A DNA stretch of 64,000 bases, from the NCBI GenBank assembly GCA_033852165.1, contig JAWSUZ010000031.1, forward strand, positions 1 to 64,000, in the 5' to 3' direction. This DNA is from Agarilytica sp033852165 (GTDB lineage: Bacteria; Pseudomonadota; Gammaproteobacteria; Pseudomonadales; Cellvibrionaceae). Made by a program: the position numbers and the translations under genes. Shown here piece by piece: positions 1 through 8,341 of this stretch. The notes beneath the pieces are model-generated. The model made no database searches. It had not been told where the DNA came from and saw nothing but the letters and a program-made list of their open reading frames with translations. Positions within the stretch are counted from its first letter, which is position 1. The number at the start of each line of letters is the position of its first letter.

Positions 1-21
1 CGGAAATGCTTGACCACATCA

Positions 22-56
22 CCCCCGTCCCCCGTCCCCCGTCCCCCGTCTCCCGT
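22..56. repeat. CCCCCGT heptamer tandem repeat
   Basis: Five consecutive 7-bp units, the last one CTCCCGT. A related heptamer array with the shared core CCCGTC lies at 22912-23006, on the other side of the six-gene esterase array. Confidence 0.8.
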
Positions 57-888
57 CCCTTTATTTTTCGTTATCGTTTTAATCGAATTATTTAAAAGTT
101 CCCGGTTAAAGGATAATTACTTATTTTTATTTAATCGTTTTAATCGTTTTAATCGAATGTTAGTTTTAATTGCAGTGAGTTGATATTTTGTGTCTTCAAT
201 ATTGTTTTACGGGGGGACGTGTGGTCGTTATTGTTATTTTTAATGTCGATTTAATCGAATGCTCGGCGTTTCTGGTTAAAAAATACCTATAATTATAGTG
301 TTTTTGGCTTTTTTATTTTCATCCATATTTTATTTGTAATTTTTTGTAACGGTTTGTATTTTTTGTTATTTGTAATTAATGTTTAATTTTACTAATTTAT
401 TATGGGTCTGTTTTTAAGTCTGCATTAGTTGTTTTTTGTGTCTTGATTTGTCTAATTTATCTGCCAATTAATTGTTTTTAAATATTAAAAACAACACTTG
501 TTAAGTAATGTTATTTTTCGTATGGCGCGATACGATTCTTTTGTTCGTCAAATAAACATCTAAAAATGAGACTCTGTTCGGGTTTTGCTTTGGTGGCCGT
601 AACGCTGTCCGTTTTAATAGACAATATCTTGTCGTGTATGTGTATTTTTTTAGAATTATTCGAAGCTAAAAAACGATTCCGTAATAACCTTTGTGGTTTT
701 ATTTTGTTTTTGGTGGTTTTTTGCGCATTCGTTATCGTGTTAACTAATGATAGTCAATAGTCCCTTAGTGTGGTTTTTATATTTCTCGTCAGTGTTAGAA
801 TTTTTTCGTCATTAATGGAATTTTCTATTAAAAAATGACAAACATGGAGTTGATGGGGAATGGAACCATCAGCCAATAATAAATACTG

Positions 889-954
889 CTCAGTCTGGGG
901 TTACGGTCAGGTAACTTGCTTTCTATAGGTTGAGATCTATTTTGGAACCGGTAT
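889..954 (+). promoter_or_regulatory. Structured mRNA leader of esterase paralog 1
   Basis: CTCAGTCT (889-896) can pair with AGGTTGAG (927-934) in an 8-bp helix with two G-U wobbles around a 30-nt loop. The loop itself contains GTTAC...GTAAC. The SD TGGAA (943-947) follows, 7 nt before the ATG. GGTT (928-931) could instead pair with AACC (946-949) next to the SD. The position and loop size match the leaders of the other five paralogs. The structure is inferred by eye, not by folding software. Confidence 0.45.
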
Positions 955-3723
955 ATGAATGTTTTAAAATCGCGCTTTGGTTTGCCCTTCGGGTTGATTG
1001 CAGCGTCTATCGTTACATCTGTTTTTCCTATGGCAGCATCGGCGGCGGCAACGCTGACGGGTTCTGGTGTGGTCGAAAATTTCACCTTTGATTCCAGTAA
1101 GGACCGTTCGTACAAAGTGTACGTTCCTCAGTCTTATGATGGAAGTTCGCCTGTGCCAATGATTATGGCATTGCACGGTTGTGTGATGGATAACACCGAC
1201 GCGCTGAATGCTTGGAATCTGGATGCGATCGCCGATCAGCATAATGTGATTTTGGTCTTCCCTTATGTGGGTCGATTTACGGGAATGCGCAGCGAGGACT
1301 GTTGGGGTTATTGGTTCCCCAATGAAATTCAAGAAGGTGGCGGGGGTGAGGTCGATTATATTTATGATTTGGCTTTAGAGGTTGAGTCGCGTTATTTGAT
1401 TGATGAGGATCGTCGTTATTTAACGGGTGTTTCCAGTGGTGCAGCTATGATCGTTGCCGAGGCGATTGCTCATAATGAATATTGGACGGCTGCTGCGCCG
1501 GTTGCAGGTTTGGCCTACGGCGATTGGGCGTCTTCTGTGACGTCTAACCCCGAGCAATTTAAAAGTGTTGCGCAGCACGTTAGTGCAATTAATGCCGAAT
1601 TGGATTACGACCGCGCTGTGCCGATGTTGGTGGTGCAATCGTCTAACGATACGACGGTTCAGCCGCGTGCAATGGAGTTGATTCGCGATTCGCAATTAAT
1701 GGTATGGGGCGCGGATTTAAATGCGGACGATACGCAAAGCTGCACCAAAGGTGGTGTGAGTTGTACGTTGACGGATTATTCTGGCCCCGATGGCTTGTTG
1801 GTGCGAACCATGTTGTATTCCGGTGGTCCCGGTCGCAGCGCAACATACGGTAGTGGGCATTATTGGTCGGGTGGTGATAATGATTTAAGTGTGTGGTCGA
1901 ACGATTCTGATGGTCCGAGCGCTTCTGAGCAAATGTGGGCATTTTTTGAGGAAGTGTCGGGTGAACTCGTTAATCCTGAATGCGCTTTTGATGCTACTGC
2001 ACCGGCTTCCCCTTCGGGTTTGAGTGTGCTCGAGCCTCACGATAATTACGCGTTATTGTCGGTGGATGCTAATAGTGAAACGGATTTTGCGGGTTATAAA
2101 ATTTACCGTGTCGGTGGTGCACAGTTAACGGGTTCACCAATTGCTTCGACGTCGCTTACGGTTTCGGGTTTGATGTCAAACAGTTCGTATAACGTTTATG
2201 CGACGGCTGTGGATCAGTGCGGCAATGAGTCTGGCGCTTCATCTTCTGTGAGCTTTAACACGACAGTGCCTGAGTGTATTTCACTTGAAGTCGTGGCTAC
2301 CGCGACTGAGCATTACATTGCGGGCCGTTTGAGTGTGACGGAATACATCGACTTAGGTCAGAAGCATGGTTACATCGATGCATTTTCGTTGTGGCAGCGG
2401 GCTGATAGTTCTTGGGCAGATGAAGAGGTTTGCGGTGGCTCACGTCCCGTTACACCGACGCCAACTGTTACTCCGGGCGTTATCACGCCTAAGCCTCTAC
2501 CTGGAGGTTGGTCAACCGATCCGAGATTGGCGGGTATGGAGGTTCACACCTATATCCCAAATTCGACGACAGCAAACGGTAAGCGGGCACTTATGATTGC
2601 TCTTCACGGTTGTGGGCAGAGTAACGAAGAGGTTCGTGACGGTTGGGGTTGGGCTGACGAGGCAGATGAGTACGGTATGGTTGTTGTGGCTCCTATGGCG
2701 CCGACCAAGGTGTACAGTGATTGTTGGGATTATTACGGCAGTAACCACAGTGCAAGTAGTCCGAGTCGTCATGATGATAATTTGGTTGATTTGGCAAATG
2801 TGATGATGGCAAACACCAGTCTTAATATTGATCCGGCTCAGGTCTATATTTCGGGTATATCCTCCGGCGGTGGTGAGACGTTTACGATGGGGTGCCTGCG
2901 ACCTGATGTTTTTGCCGGTATTGGCATTAGCGCTGGACCAGCAGTGGGTACATCGGCTAATGATGCTTTTACCTTCCCGAGATTTGGTGTGACGCCTAGT
3001 TCCGTTGCCAATATTTGTACGGGTTTCTCTAATGAGGATGCTTACTTTGATACTCAATTGACGTCGATTATTCATGGGAATAACGATAATTTCGTGCCGC
3101 AGAAATATGCGGAGCTTGACGCGGATGCAATGGCAATTGTTTATGGTGTTAATAAGGATAGCGGCGCAAATTCAATTAGCGATGGGGGAACAGAAGAGAC
3201 CTGGAGTGATGGTCGAGGAGTGCGCGTTTCTAAAATTAAGGTAGACGGCTTGGGTCATGCTTGGCCTGCGGGGAGAGGTTCGAGTGGTGGGGGAACTTAT
3301 ACTGATCATCGCACGCTTGATTACCCTGCATTTTTGAGTAAGTTTTTATTCGAAAATAATCGTCGAGTGGCGGAGGTGACGCTCACTCCGACACCCATTC
3401 CGACACCCACTCCAACGCCTACTCCGGGACCGATCTTTACGCCGCTCCCTGTAACGCCAACACCAACACCGATTATCACGATTCCACCGACTCCTACGCC
3501 GCTCATAACGCCAACGCCAACTCCTGTTGTCGGGTGTGATGAAATAACTGCGTACAACTACTATCACAAGACTGCTGGTCGCGCGACAAGCTCTGGCACG
3601 TATTGGACGCCAAGTTATGTAGCCAATGGCAGTGGCGATGTGATGTCGGGATCGACCTGGGGTAATACAACCTTAAGTGCGTTGGATGGTGGTACGGTTT
3701 GGTCAGTAGGTGCCTGTCAGTAG
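955..3723 (+). CDS. Secreted tandem-domain PHB-depolymerase-family esterase (paralog 1)
   Basis: 922 aa with a signal peptide (about residues 1-31). Layout: esterase domain 1 (about 35-335) with nucleophile elbow GVSSG (Ser160), SSNDTTV (Asp232) and GHYW (His302); an FN3 domain (about 345-437); a ~40-aa EHY...GRL domain (450-490); a short Pro-Thr linker; esterase domain 2 (about 520-805) with GISSG (Ser636), Asp711 and GHAW (His768); a Pro-Thr linker; and a ~60-aa C-terminal domain with two Cys. The family (Esterase_phb, related to CE1) includes polyhydroxyalkanoate depolymerases and feruloyl/acetylxylan esterases, so the substrate is unknown. It differs from its paralogs in having GAA after the first Ser elbow and an altered loop after TSAND in domain 2. 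Its N-terminus and the end of domain 1 resemble the genes at 16492 and 19893, while residues ~172-215 resemble the gene at 4700, suggesting a mosaic. Confidence 0.88.
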   Translation: MNVLKSRFGLPFGLIAASIVTSVFPMAASAAATLTGSGVVENFTFDSSKDRSYKVYVPQSYDGSSPVPMIMALHGCVMDNTDALNAWNLDAIADQHNVILVFPYVGRFTGMRSEDCWGYWFPNEIQEGGGGEVDYIYDLALEVESRYLIDEDRRYLTGVSSGAAMIVAEAIAHNEYWTAAAPVAGLAYGDWASSVTSNPEQFKSVAQHVSAINAELDYDRAVPMLVVQSSNDTTVQPRAMELIRDSQLMVWGADLNADDTQSCTKGGVSCTLTDYSGPDGLLVRTMLYSGGPGRSATYGSGHYWSGGDNDLSVWSNDSDGPSASEQMWAFFEEVSGELVNPECAFDATAPASPSGLSVLEPHDNYALLSVDANSETDFAGYKIYRVGGAQLTGSPIASTSLTVSGLMSNSSYNVYATAVDQCGNESGASSSVSFNTTVPECISLEVVATATEHYIAGRLSVTEYIDLGQKHGYIDAFSLWQRADSSWADEEVCGGSRPVTPTPTVTPGVITPKPLPGGWSTDPRLAGMEVHTYIPNSTTANGKRALMIALHGCGQSNEEVRDGWGWADEADEYGMVVVAPMAPTKVYSDCWDYYGSNHSASSPSRHDDNLVDLANVMMANTSLNIDPAQVYISGISSGGGETFTMGCLRPDVFAGIGISAGPAVGTSANDAFTFPRFGVTPSSVANICTGFSNEDAYFDTQLTSIIHGNNDNFVPQKYAELDADAMAIVYGVNKDSGANSISDGGTEETWSDGRGVRVSKIKVDGLGHAWPAGRGSSGGGTYTDHRTLDYPAFLSKFLFENNRRVAEVTLTPTPIPTPTPTPTPGPIFTPLPVTPTPTPIITIPPTPTPLITPTPTPVVGCDEITAYNYYHKTAGRATSSGTYWTPSYVANGSGDVMSGSTWGNTTLSALDGGTVWSVGACQ

Positions 3724-3752
3724 GGTCTTGCTGGTAGAGTCCAGTAATTCAT

Positions 3753-3808
3753 ATCGAGTAATTAGTATCGAGTAATTAGTATCGAGCTAATAAAAGTCGA
3801 GTAATTAC
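3753..3808. repeat. 14-bp tandem repeat
   Basis: The unit ATCGAGTAATTAGT is present twice exactly and then twice in degenerate form. It lies between the stop codon of paralog 1 and its terminator. Confidence 0.75.
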
Positions 3809-3845
3809 AGCTTGTCTCGATAATTTACATTTTGTGGTTATGTCC

Positions 3846-3873
3846 AGCCCCGCTTTTTAGCGGGGCTTTTTTT
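3846..3873 (+). terminator. Rho-independent terminator of esterase paralog 1
   Basis: AGCCCCGC (3846-3853) pairs perfectly with GCGGGGCT (3860-3867) and is followed by seven T. Nearly the same hairpin follows the genes ending at 11182, 19278 and 22679. Confidence 0.92.
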
Positions 3874-4637
3874 GTTTGGGGTAGCGTTGTTTGGATTATG
3901 TTGTTGGGGGGGGGTGCATAGTTTGGAGTTGGTTGCTTTGGTTGGCTGCATTGATTTTACGTGGATGAAAATCCGGGTGCCGTTTAATGTCGTAGGCCGG
4001 AAAAGCGGAGCGCCTTCCGGCATTTAATCGTCGACAAAAAATAACCCCACCCAATATCAACAATTGGCAAATGTTCGGAATTTTTATTTTGGTTTTGGTT
4101 TCGAATGTGCAGGGTAATCGTTGTTTTGGTGGAAGGTGCCTTCGGCTTTTCCACCCTACGGGTTTTGTTATTTATCGGCGGTATTAAATCTTTATTTTAA
4201 GGTTCTGGCGGCGCAAAAAATTTATAATCATACGGTTTGAAAAGGCGGCTCGCGCGATTTTAAGTGGAGGGTTGCATGATTTTAAATAGCGAGTTGCACG
4301 GAGAAAAGTCGGATGTGTCGTGAATATCATTTCTACCGTGAACTGATCGTTAACAGATGTGTCGGGTTTTTGTGATCGACTCTCTCCTTGTGGCGCCGCC
4401 CTTAGATGAAGTTTAAATAGCTTGGGCGCGTTAGATATCTAAACGCTGTTAAAACACCGCCTTATTAACATATTAACGAATAATTATAAATTGTGCCTTA
4501 GTCTAGTTTTTGTATGTTGGTGCTGTCTCTACACTCTCGCCGCGTTCATGGAGGAGCAATCTCATGAGCCATCTAAAAGACTCTGAGGTGAAGTAGGTTT
4601 GGATAATGTGCCAATGCAAATAACAATAACGAATGTT
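3874..4637. other. Intergenic spacer with two palindromic repeats
   Basis: No gene seen. GCCGGAA/TTCCGGC (3996-4002/4015-4021) and GGTGGAA/TTCCACC (4128-4134/4149-4155) are imperfect REP-like hairpins. The motif GTCGGAT near 4310, CTTAGATGAAG at 4401-4411 and GTGCCTTAGTCTAG at 4493-4506 recur upstream of the other esterase genes at similar distances from the ATG. A ten-residue micro-ORF is listed separately. Confidence 0.55.
4564..4596 (+). CDS. Possible leader micro-ORF (10 aa) upstream of esterase paralog 2
   Basis: ATG at 4564 starts the reading frame MSHLKDSEVK followed by TAG. A perfect SD GGAGGAG (4550-4556) lies 7 nt upstream. The same SD, spacing and MS- start recur at 8037 upstream of the next paralog, but the downstream codons differ. 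It could be a real leader peptide or simply a conserved DNA/RNA motif. Translation is not proven. Confidence 0.3.
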   Translation: MSHLKDSEVK

Positions 4638-4699
4638 TAACCTACAGGGCATCGCAGTCAGGTGTTTTCGCTAGGTTAGGCTTTGGAGCAATTAGACCT
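4638..4699 (+). promoter_or_regulatory. Structured mRNA leader of esterase paralog 2
   Basis: TAACCTA (4638-4644) pairs perfectly with TAGGTTA (4672-4678) across a 27-nt loop. A second small hairpin GCT-TTGG-AGC (4680-4689) includes the SD GGAG. TAGGT (4672-4676) can alternatively pair with ACCTA (4696-4700), which reaches into the start codon. Compared with the leaders at 16429 and 19830, the helix shows compensatory changes (AA to GG on one strand, TT to CC on the other). Confidence 0.55.
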
Positions 4700-7447
4700 A
4701 TGAAAACAATCAGTAAGAAATTCATGTCGACCATTCGTGTCGTTTTTATTTCGTTTCTCAGTATTTTATCTGCGGGGTACGCCAGCGCGCAGACGATGAC
4801 CGGTTCTGGCGCGATTTCCAGTTTTACCTATAGCGGTAATCGATCTCGGCAATACAAAGTGTATGTGCCGCAATCCTACGATGGCAGCTCTGCTGTTCCC
4901 ATGATTTTCGCCTTGCACGGTTGTCAGATGGATCATGACGATGCGATTCGTTTGTGGAATTTAGATTTAATAGCCGATCAGCATAATGTCATTGTGGTTT
5001 TTCCCTTTGTGACAGGATTTTCAGAGTTGCGTAATACCAACTGCTGGGGCTATTGGTTTTCTCAGCATGTTAGCGAAGGCGGTGGCGGTGAAGTCGACGA
5101 TCTTTACGGCATGGCTCAAGAAGTTGAAGGCCGCTATAACATCGACCCCGGCAAGCGTTTTATTACCGGTCTATCGAGCGGTGGTGGGATGGTGGTTGCT
5201 GAGGCCATTGCGCACAATGAATATTGGACAGCTGCAGCACCAGTTGCCGGTTTAGCTTACGGTGATTGGGCGTCTTCTGTTACGTCTAACCCTGAGCAAT
5301 TTAAAAGTTTAAGTCAGCACGTCAGTGCCATTAATGCGGAGCTTAATTTTAATCGTGCGGTGCCAATGCTGGTGATCCAGTCTTCTGGCGACACGACAGT
5401 TCAGCCGCGCGCAATGGAATTAATTCGTGATTCACAGCTTACCGTATGGGGCGCTGATTTAAATGCGGATGGCACAGAGAGTTGTAGTGCTGGCAGCGTG
5501 AGTTGCACCTTGACGACTTACAACGATGCGCAAGGCAGTCCCTTAGTCAAAACGCTTTATTACAACGGCGTTTTCAATAAGCAGGCGCAATACGGCAAAG
5601 GTCATTATTGGCCGGGTACTGACGTTGAAGTGGATACATGGACGAACGTCGGCCCCGTTGCCGCTGAATATATGTGGGCGTTTTTTGACGAGATGAGTGG
5701 CGGTACAGGCGGCGGTGCGGTTTGTGCGAATACAGGTGATACCACGCCTCCTGCCGTACCGACCGGTTTCGCGGTGTCGAGTGTCGGTTCGAGCTCGGTT
5801 CAGTTGGTGTTAAATGCCAACGGCGAATCTGATTTGCACGGTTATAAAATATATAACAGCAACGGCTCTGCTTTAACTTCCTCCCCGGTTACGTCTACAA
5901 GTATTACGGTTTCGGGTTTGACTTCGTCGACGCAATACACGGTAACAGCGGTTGCGGTTGATAATTGTGGTAATGAATCCGGCGTATCGTCCTCGGTTAC
6001 GTTTACGACAGATACCTGCATCACGACAACGCCTTCGACAGGAGTAACGGATACAGTTGTTAATCATTACGTTGCGAATCGCATCGACTTGAATACGTAT
6101 TTGTCTATGGGCGCTTCTATTGGCTACAACACTTCTGTCACCTTGTATCAATCAGGTGGTTCTTGGTCGACGACTGACCCCGGTGGTAGCACAGGCAGTT
6201 GCGGTGGTGGCAATACCGGCGGAGGTGGCAATAATGGAGGCGGTAATACCGGTGGTAATAATAACGGCAGCAATGGGGGTAATACGGGAACCGGATCTTG
6301 GTCGACAAGTTCCAGTCTCGCGGGAATGGAAGTTCATACCTATTTGCCCAGTACGGTTACGTCAAACGGTAAGCGCGCGTTGATGATTACGCTTCATGGT
6401 TGTTCGCAATCCAATGAAAATGTGCGCGACGGTTGGGAGTGGGAAGATCCTGCTATTGCTTACGGTATGGTTGTCGCTGCGCCGATGGCACCAAACGGTG
6501 GTGTGTTAATTGGCTGTTGGGATTATTACGATTCTAATCACAGCGGTTCTAGCCCTGGTCGTCATGACGATAATTTGGTGAGCTTGGCGAATGGTTTAAT
6601 CGCCAATACCAGTCTTAATATTGACCCTAATCAGGTTTATGTATCAGGCTTGTCTTCCGGTGGTGGAGAAACAATGGTGATGGGTTGTGTTGCACCACAA
6701 ATCTTTTCCGGTATTGGTATTAATGCTGGCCCTGCGGTGGGTACGTCATCGGGTCAAATTGGTTCGGTGCCGTTTAGTGTGACGGCGAGTTCTGTTGCGA
6801 ATACATGTCGTAATTTTTCGGTTAACGATAATGAGTTTAATACGCAAATTACGTCTGTTGTTCACGGAAGTTCTGACTCAACGGTGAGTACGGGTTATGC
6901 CGAAGTTGATGCTGCAGCCATGGCAAATGTTTATGGAGTCAGTAAAGATAGCGGCACGAATAGTATTAGTGGTGGCGGAACGGAAACGACGTGGAGTGAC
7001 GGCAGTGGTGTTCGTGTTTCGAAAATTATGGTGAGTGGTTTAAGTCATGCTTGGCCTGCGGGTAGTGGTTCGGGTGGCGGGTCTTATACCAATCATTCCA
7101 CGGTTGATTACCCTGAGTTCTTAACGAAATTTTTGTTCGACAATAATCGTCGTGCGGATTTTGGGGGTGTGACGCCTACATCTACACCGACGCCAACAGC
7201 AACACCAGGGCCTGGAGGTTCAACGCCTACGCCCACTCCCACGCCGACTTCTGCTCCCGGGTGTGAAGATGTTACGGCTTACAATTATTACCACAAGACC
7301 GGTGGTCGTGCGACGAGTTCAGGCAGTGCAATGTCGCCTAACTATGTCGCGAATGGCAGTGGTGAAGCTATGGCTGGGTCTACCTGGGGAAATACAACGT
7401 TATACTCCTATAACGGTTCGGTTTGGTCTGTGGGTTCTTGCCCGTAA
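4700..7447 (+). CDS. Secreted tandem-domain PHB-depolymerase-family esterase (paralog 2)
   Basis: 915 aa. The signal peptide ends at ASA-Q31. Esterase domain 1 has the GLSSG elbow (Ser159), Asp231 in SSGDTTV and His302 in GHYW. An FN3 domain spans about 347-437. A VVNHYV...RIDLNTYL domain covers about 450-490 and leads into a Gly/Asn-rich linker (490-532). Esterase domain 2 has Ser652 (GLSSG), Asp726 and His783 (SHAW). A Pro-Thr linker and the 60-aa C-terminal domain (about 855-915) follow. Both triads are intact, so both domains are probably active outside the cell or at the outer surface. It is closest to the genes at 8342 and 12515, which share the Gly/Asn linker; paralogs 1, 5 and 6 use a Pro-Thr linker here, with a Gly-rich part in 5 and 6. 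The start is supported by GGAG at 4685-4688 and by the signal peptide. Confidence 0.9.
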   Translation: MKTISKKFMSTIRVVFISFLSILSAGYASAQTMTGSGAISSFTYSGNRSRQYKVYVPQSYDGSSAVPMIFALHGCQMDHDDAIRLWNLDLIADQHNVIVVFPFVTGFSELRNTNCWGYWFSQHVSEGGGGEVDDLYGMAQEVEGRYNIDPGKRFITGLSSGGGMVVAEAIAHNEYWTAAAPVAGLAYGDWASSVTSNPEQFKSLSQHVSAINAELNFNRAVPMLVIQSSGDTTVQPRAMELIRDSQLTVWGADLNADGTESCSAGSVSCTLTTYNDAQGSPLVKTLYYNGVFNKQAQYGKGHYWPGTDVEVDTWTNVGPVAAEYMWAFFDEMSGGTGGGAVCANTGDTTPPAVPTGFAVSSVGSSSVQLVLNANGESDLHGYKIYNSNGSALTSSPVTSTSITVSGLTSSTQYTVTAVAVDNCGNESGVSSSVTFTTDTCITTTPSTGVTDTVVNHYVANRIDLNTYLSMGASIGYNTSVTLYQSGGSWSTTDPGGSTGSCGGGNTGGGGNNGGGNTGGNNNGSNGGNTGTGSWSTSSSLAGMEVHTYLPSTVTSNGKRALMITLHGCSQSNENVRDGWEWEDPAIAYGMVVAAPMAPNGGVLIGCWDYYDSNHSGSSPGRHDDNLVSLANGLIANTSLNIDPNQVYVSGLSSGGGETMVMGCVAPQIFSGIGINAGPAVGTSSGQIGSVPFSVTASSVANTCRNFSVNDNEFNTQITSVVHGSSDSTVSTGYAEVDAAAMANVYGVSKDSGTNSISGGGTETTWSDGSGVRVSKIMVSGLSHAWPAGSGSGGGSYTNHSTVDYPEFLTKFLFDNNRRADFGGVTPTSTPTPTATPGPGGSTPTPTPTPTSAPGCEDVTAYNYYHKTGGRATSSGSAMSPNYVANGSGEAMAGSTWGNTTLYSYNGSVWSVGSCP

Positions 7448-7582
7448 TTTGTTATCGCAAAAAGATTAACGTGTTATTTAATGTTGGTGCCTGCTAGGTG
7501 ACGCGTTATTAGCATGTTTTGGTGGGGCTGTATTGATGGGCCTGCTTAAGTCATGTATTTAATTCCAATGAATCTTCGCTCA

Positions 7583-7611
7583 AGCCTCGCCTTTTTTGGT
7601 GGGGCTTTTTT
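7583..7611 (+). terminator. Rho-independent terminator of esterase paralog 2
   Basis: AGCCTCGCC (7583-7591) pairs with GGTGGGGCT (7598-7606) with two wobbles, followed by a T-run. It is a diverged version of the hairpin after paralogs 1, 3, 5 and 6. Confidence 0.85.
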
Positions 7612-7873
7612 ATAAGTTTTTTTTGCGACACTTTTTATTTGTGGTATCGTGAACATGACAACTGATTCATGAGACGCTTTTAAAGTATGGTTTTTGTGGT
7701 GGAATTGTCTCGATCTGCAACATTTTGGCCATTTAAATTGCCATAACTTTGTTATGAAAAAAGTTATGCCGCGCTGCAAAATCGGATTTGGCGCAGGATT
7801 CATTTTATGGAATTCGCGACTGTCGAATCGATCGCTTTTAATTGTGACATTCGTTACTCTTGATTCCCCGTTT

Positions 7874-7889
7874 TTAGACGATGTTCTAA
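7874..7889. promoter_or_regulatory. Dyad TTAGA-N6-TCTAA upstream of esterase paralog 3
   Basis: Possible operator: TTAGA (7874-7878) and TCTAA (7885-7889). A fuller 7-6-7 version occurs at 12213-12232 upstream of paralog 4. Related but less symmetric sequences lie about 300 nt before the ATG of the other paralogs. No protein can be assigned. Confidence 0.35.
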
Positions 7890-8036
7890 TAGAGACGGTT
7901 GCTTGTCATTCCGAAAGGCGAATTTACCCGCCTCCGTTTAAGGCAGTCTTGGGTTCTTGTCAATAGCACCTTCGTCCAGTATATCCAGCGTATAGCCCTT
8001 ACTACACTCGCGAAGCGTTCATGGAGGAGCAGTCTC

Positions 8037-8066
8037 ATGAGCATTACAAAAATAAAAATAATTTGA
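8037..8066 (+). CDS. Possible leader micro-ORF (9 aa) upstream of esterase paralog 3
   Basis: Reading frame MSITKIKII, with the SD GGAGGAG (8023-8029) 7 nt upstream, as at 4564. The ~35 nt before the ATG are strongly conserved between the two loci, but the codons after MS are not. The frame uses the rare ATA codon twice. Translation is unproven. Confidence 0.3.
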   Translation: MSITKIKII

Positions 8067-8278
8067 AATGACATCGATACGATTTAGTTGCGATCTAGAT
8101 TCGATTTAAATTTTTTCGTGTCATTCATATTTTTATTCTGCAGAAGTTAACGTTCTAAAATCTGCGAAAGCAATGCGAAAAATAAAAAATAAAAAATAAA
8201 AAATAAAAAACAAAAAAGTAAAAACAAAGAGACGAAAGAGATAAGGGATATGTTCAAACCTAATAACAATAATTAAAG

Positions 8279-8341
8279 GCTTAACCGGCTGAAGCAGGCG
8301 CAAGCGTGTTTTCGATAGGTTAAGCTCCGGAGCAATTACCT
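8279..8341 (+). promoter_or_regulatory. Structured mRNA leader of esterase paralog 3
   Basis: GCTTAACC (8279-8286) pairs perfectly with GGTTAAGC (8318-8325) around a 31-nt loop. The self-complementary GCTCCGGAGC (8324-8333) contains the SD. ATAGGT (8315-8320) could instead pair with ACCTAT (8338-8343), burying the start codon. This is the clearest member of the six leaders. Confidence 0.55.

Larger units (their letters stand above)
1..954. other. AT-rich region upstream of the first esterase gene
   Basis: No convincing gene. It holds a CCCCCGT heptamer repeat (22-56), several TTTAATCG motifs (about 77-86, 131-160, 247-258), an inverted repeat TTTTTTAG/CTAAAAAA (646-653/666-673), and a block around 753-774 that matches blocks upstream of the other five esterase genes. 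A 64-codon hydrophobic reading frame at 566-760 has no good SD sequence and lies over the shared regulatory region, so I do not call it a gene. Confidence 0.6.
7448..8278. other. Spacer between esterase paralogs 2 and 3
   Basis: No gene supported; a 90-codon frame at 7694-7966 runs over regulatory motifs. The motif GCTGCAAAATCGGAT (about 7772) recurs upstream of paralog 4 and, slightly changed, upstream of 5 and 6. TTAGA-N6-TCTAA (7874-7889) is a short dyad. GTCAATAGCACCTTCGTCC (7959-7977) matches the block shared by all paralogs. A run of AAAAAT units lies at about 8178-8220. This spacer is about 165 nt longer than its equivalents between the shared block and the start codon. Confidence 0.5.

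Noticed and set aside
566..760. 64-codon hydrophobic forward frame
   Set aside because: No SD, very AT-rich, and lies over motifs shared with the other upstream regions.
4638..4699. c-di-GMP-I (GEMM) riboswitch as identity of the esterase leaders
   Set aside because: The conserved GEMM core and its tetraloop/receptor sequences are not present; the helix/loop sizes do not match.
7694..7966. 90-codon forward frame between paralogs 2 and 3
   Set aside because: Covers conserved regulatory motifs that are non-coding in the other spacers; no recognisable protein.
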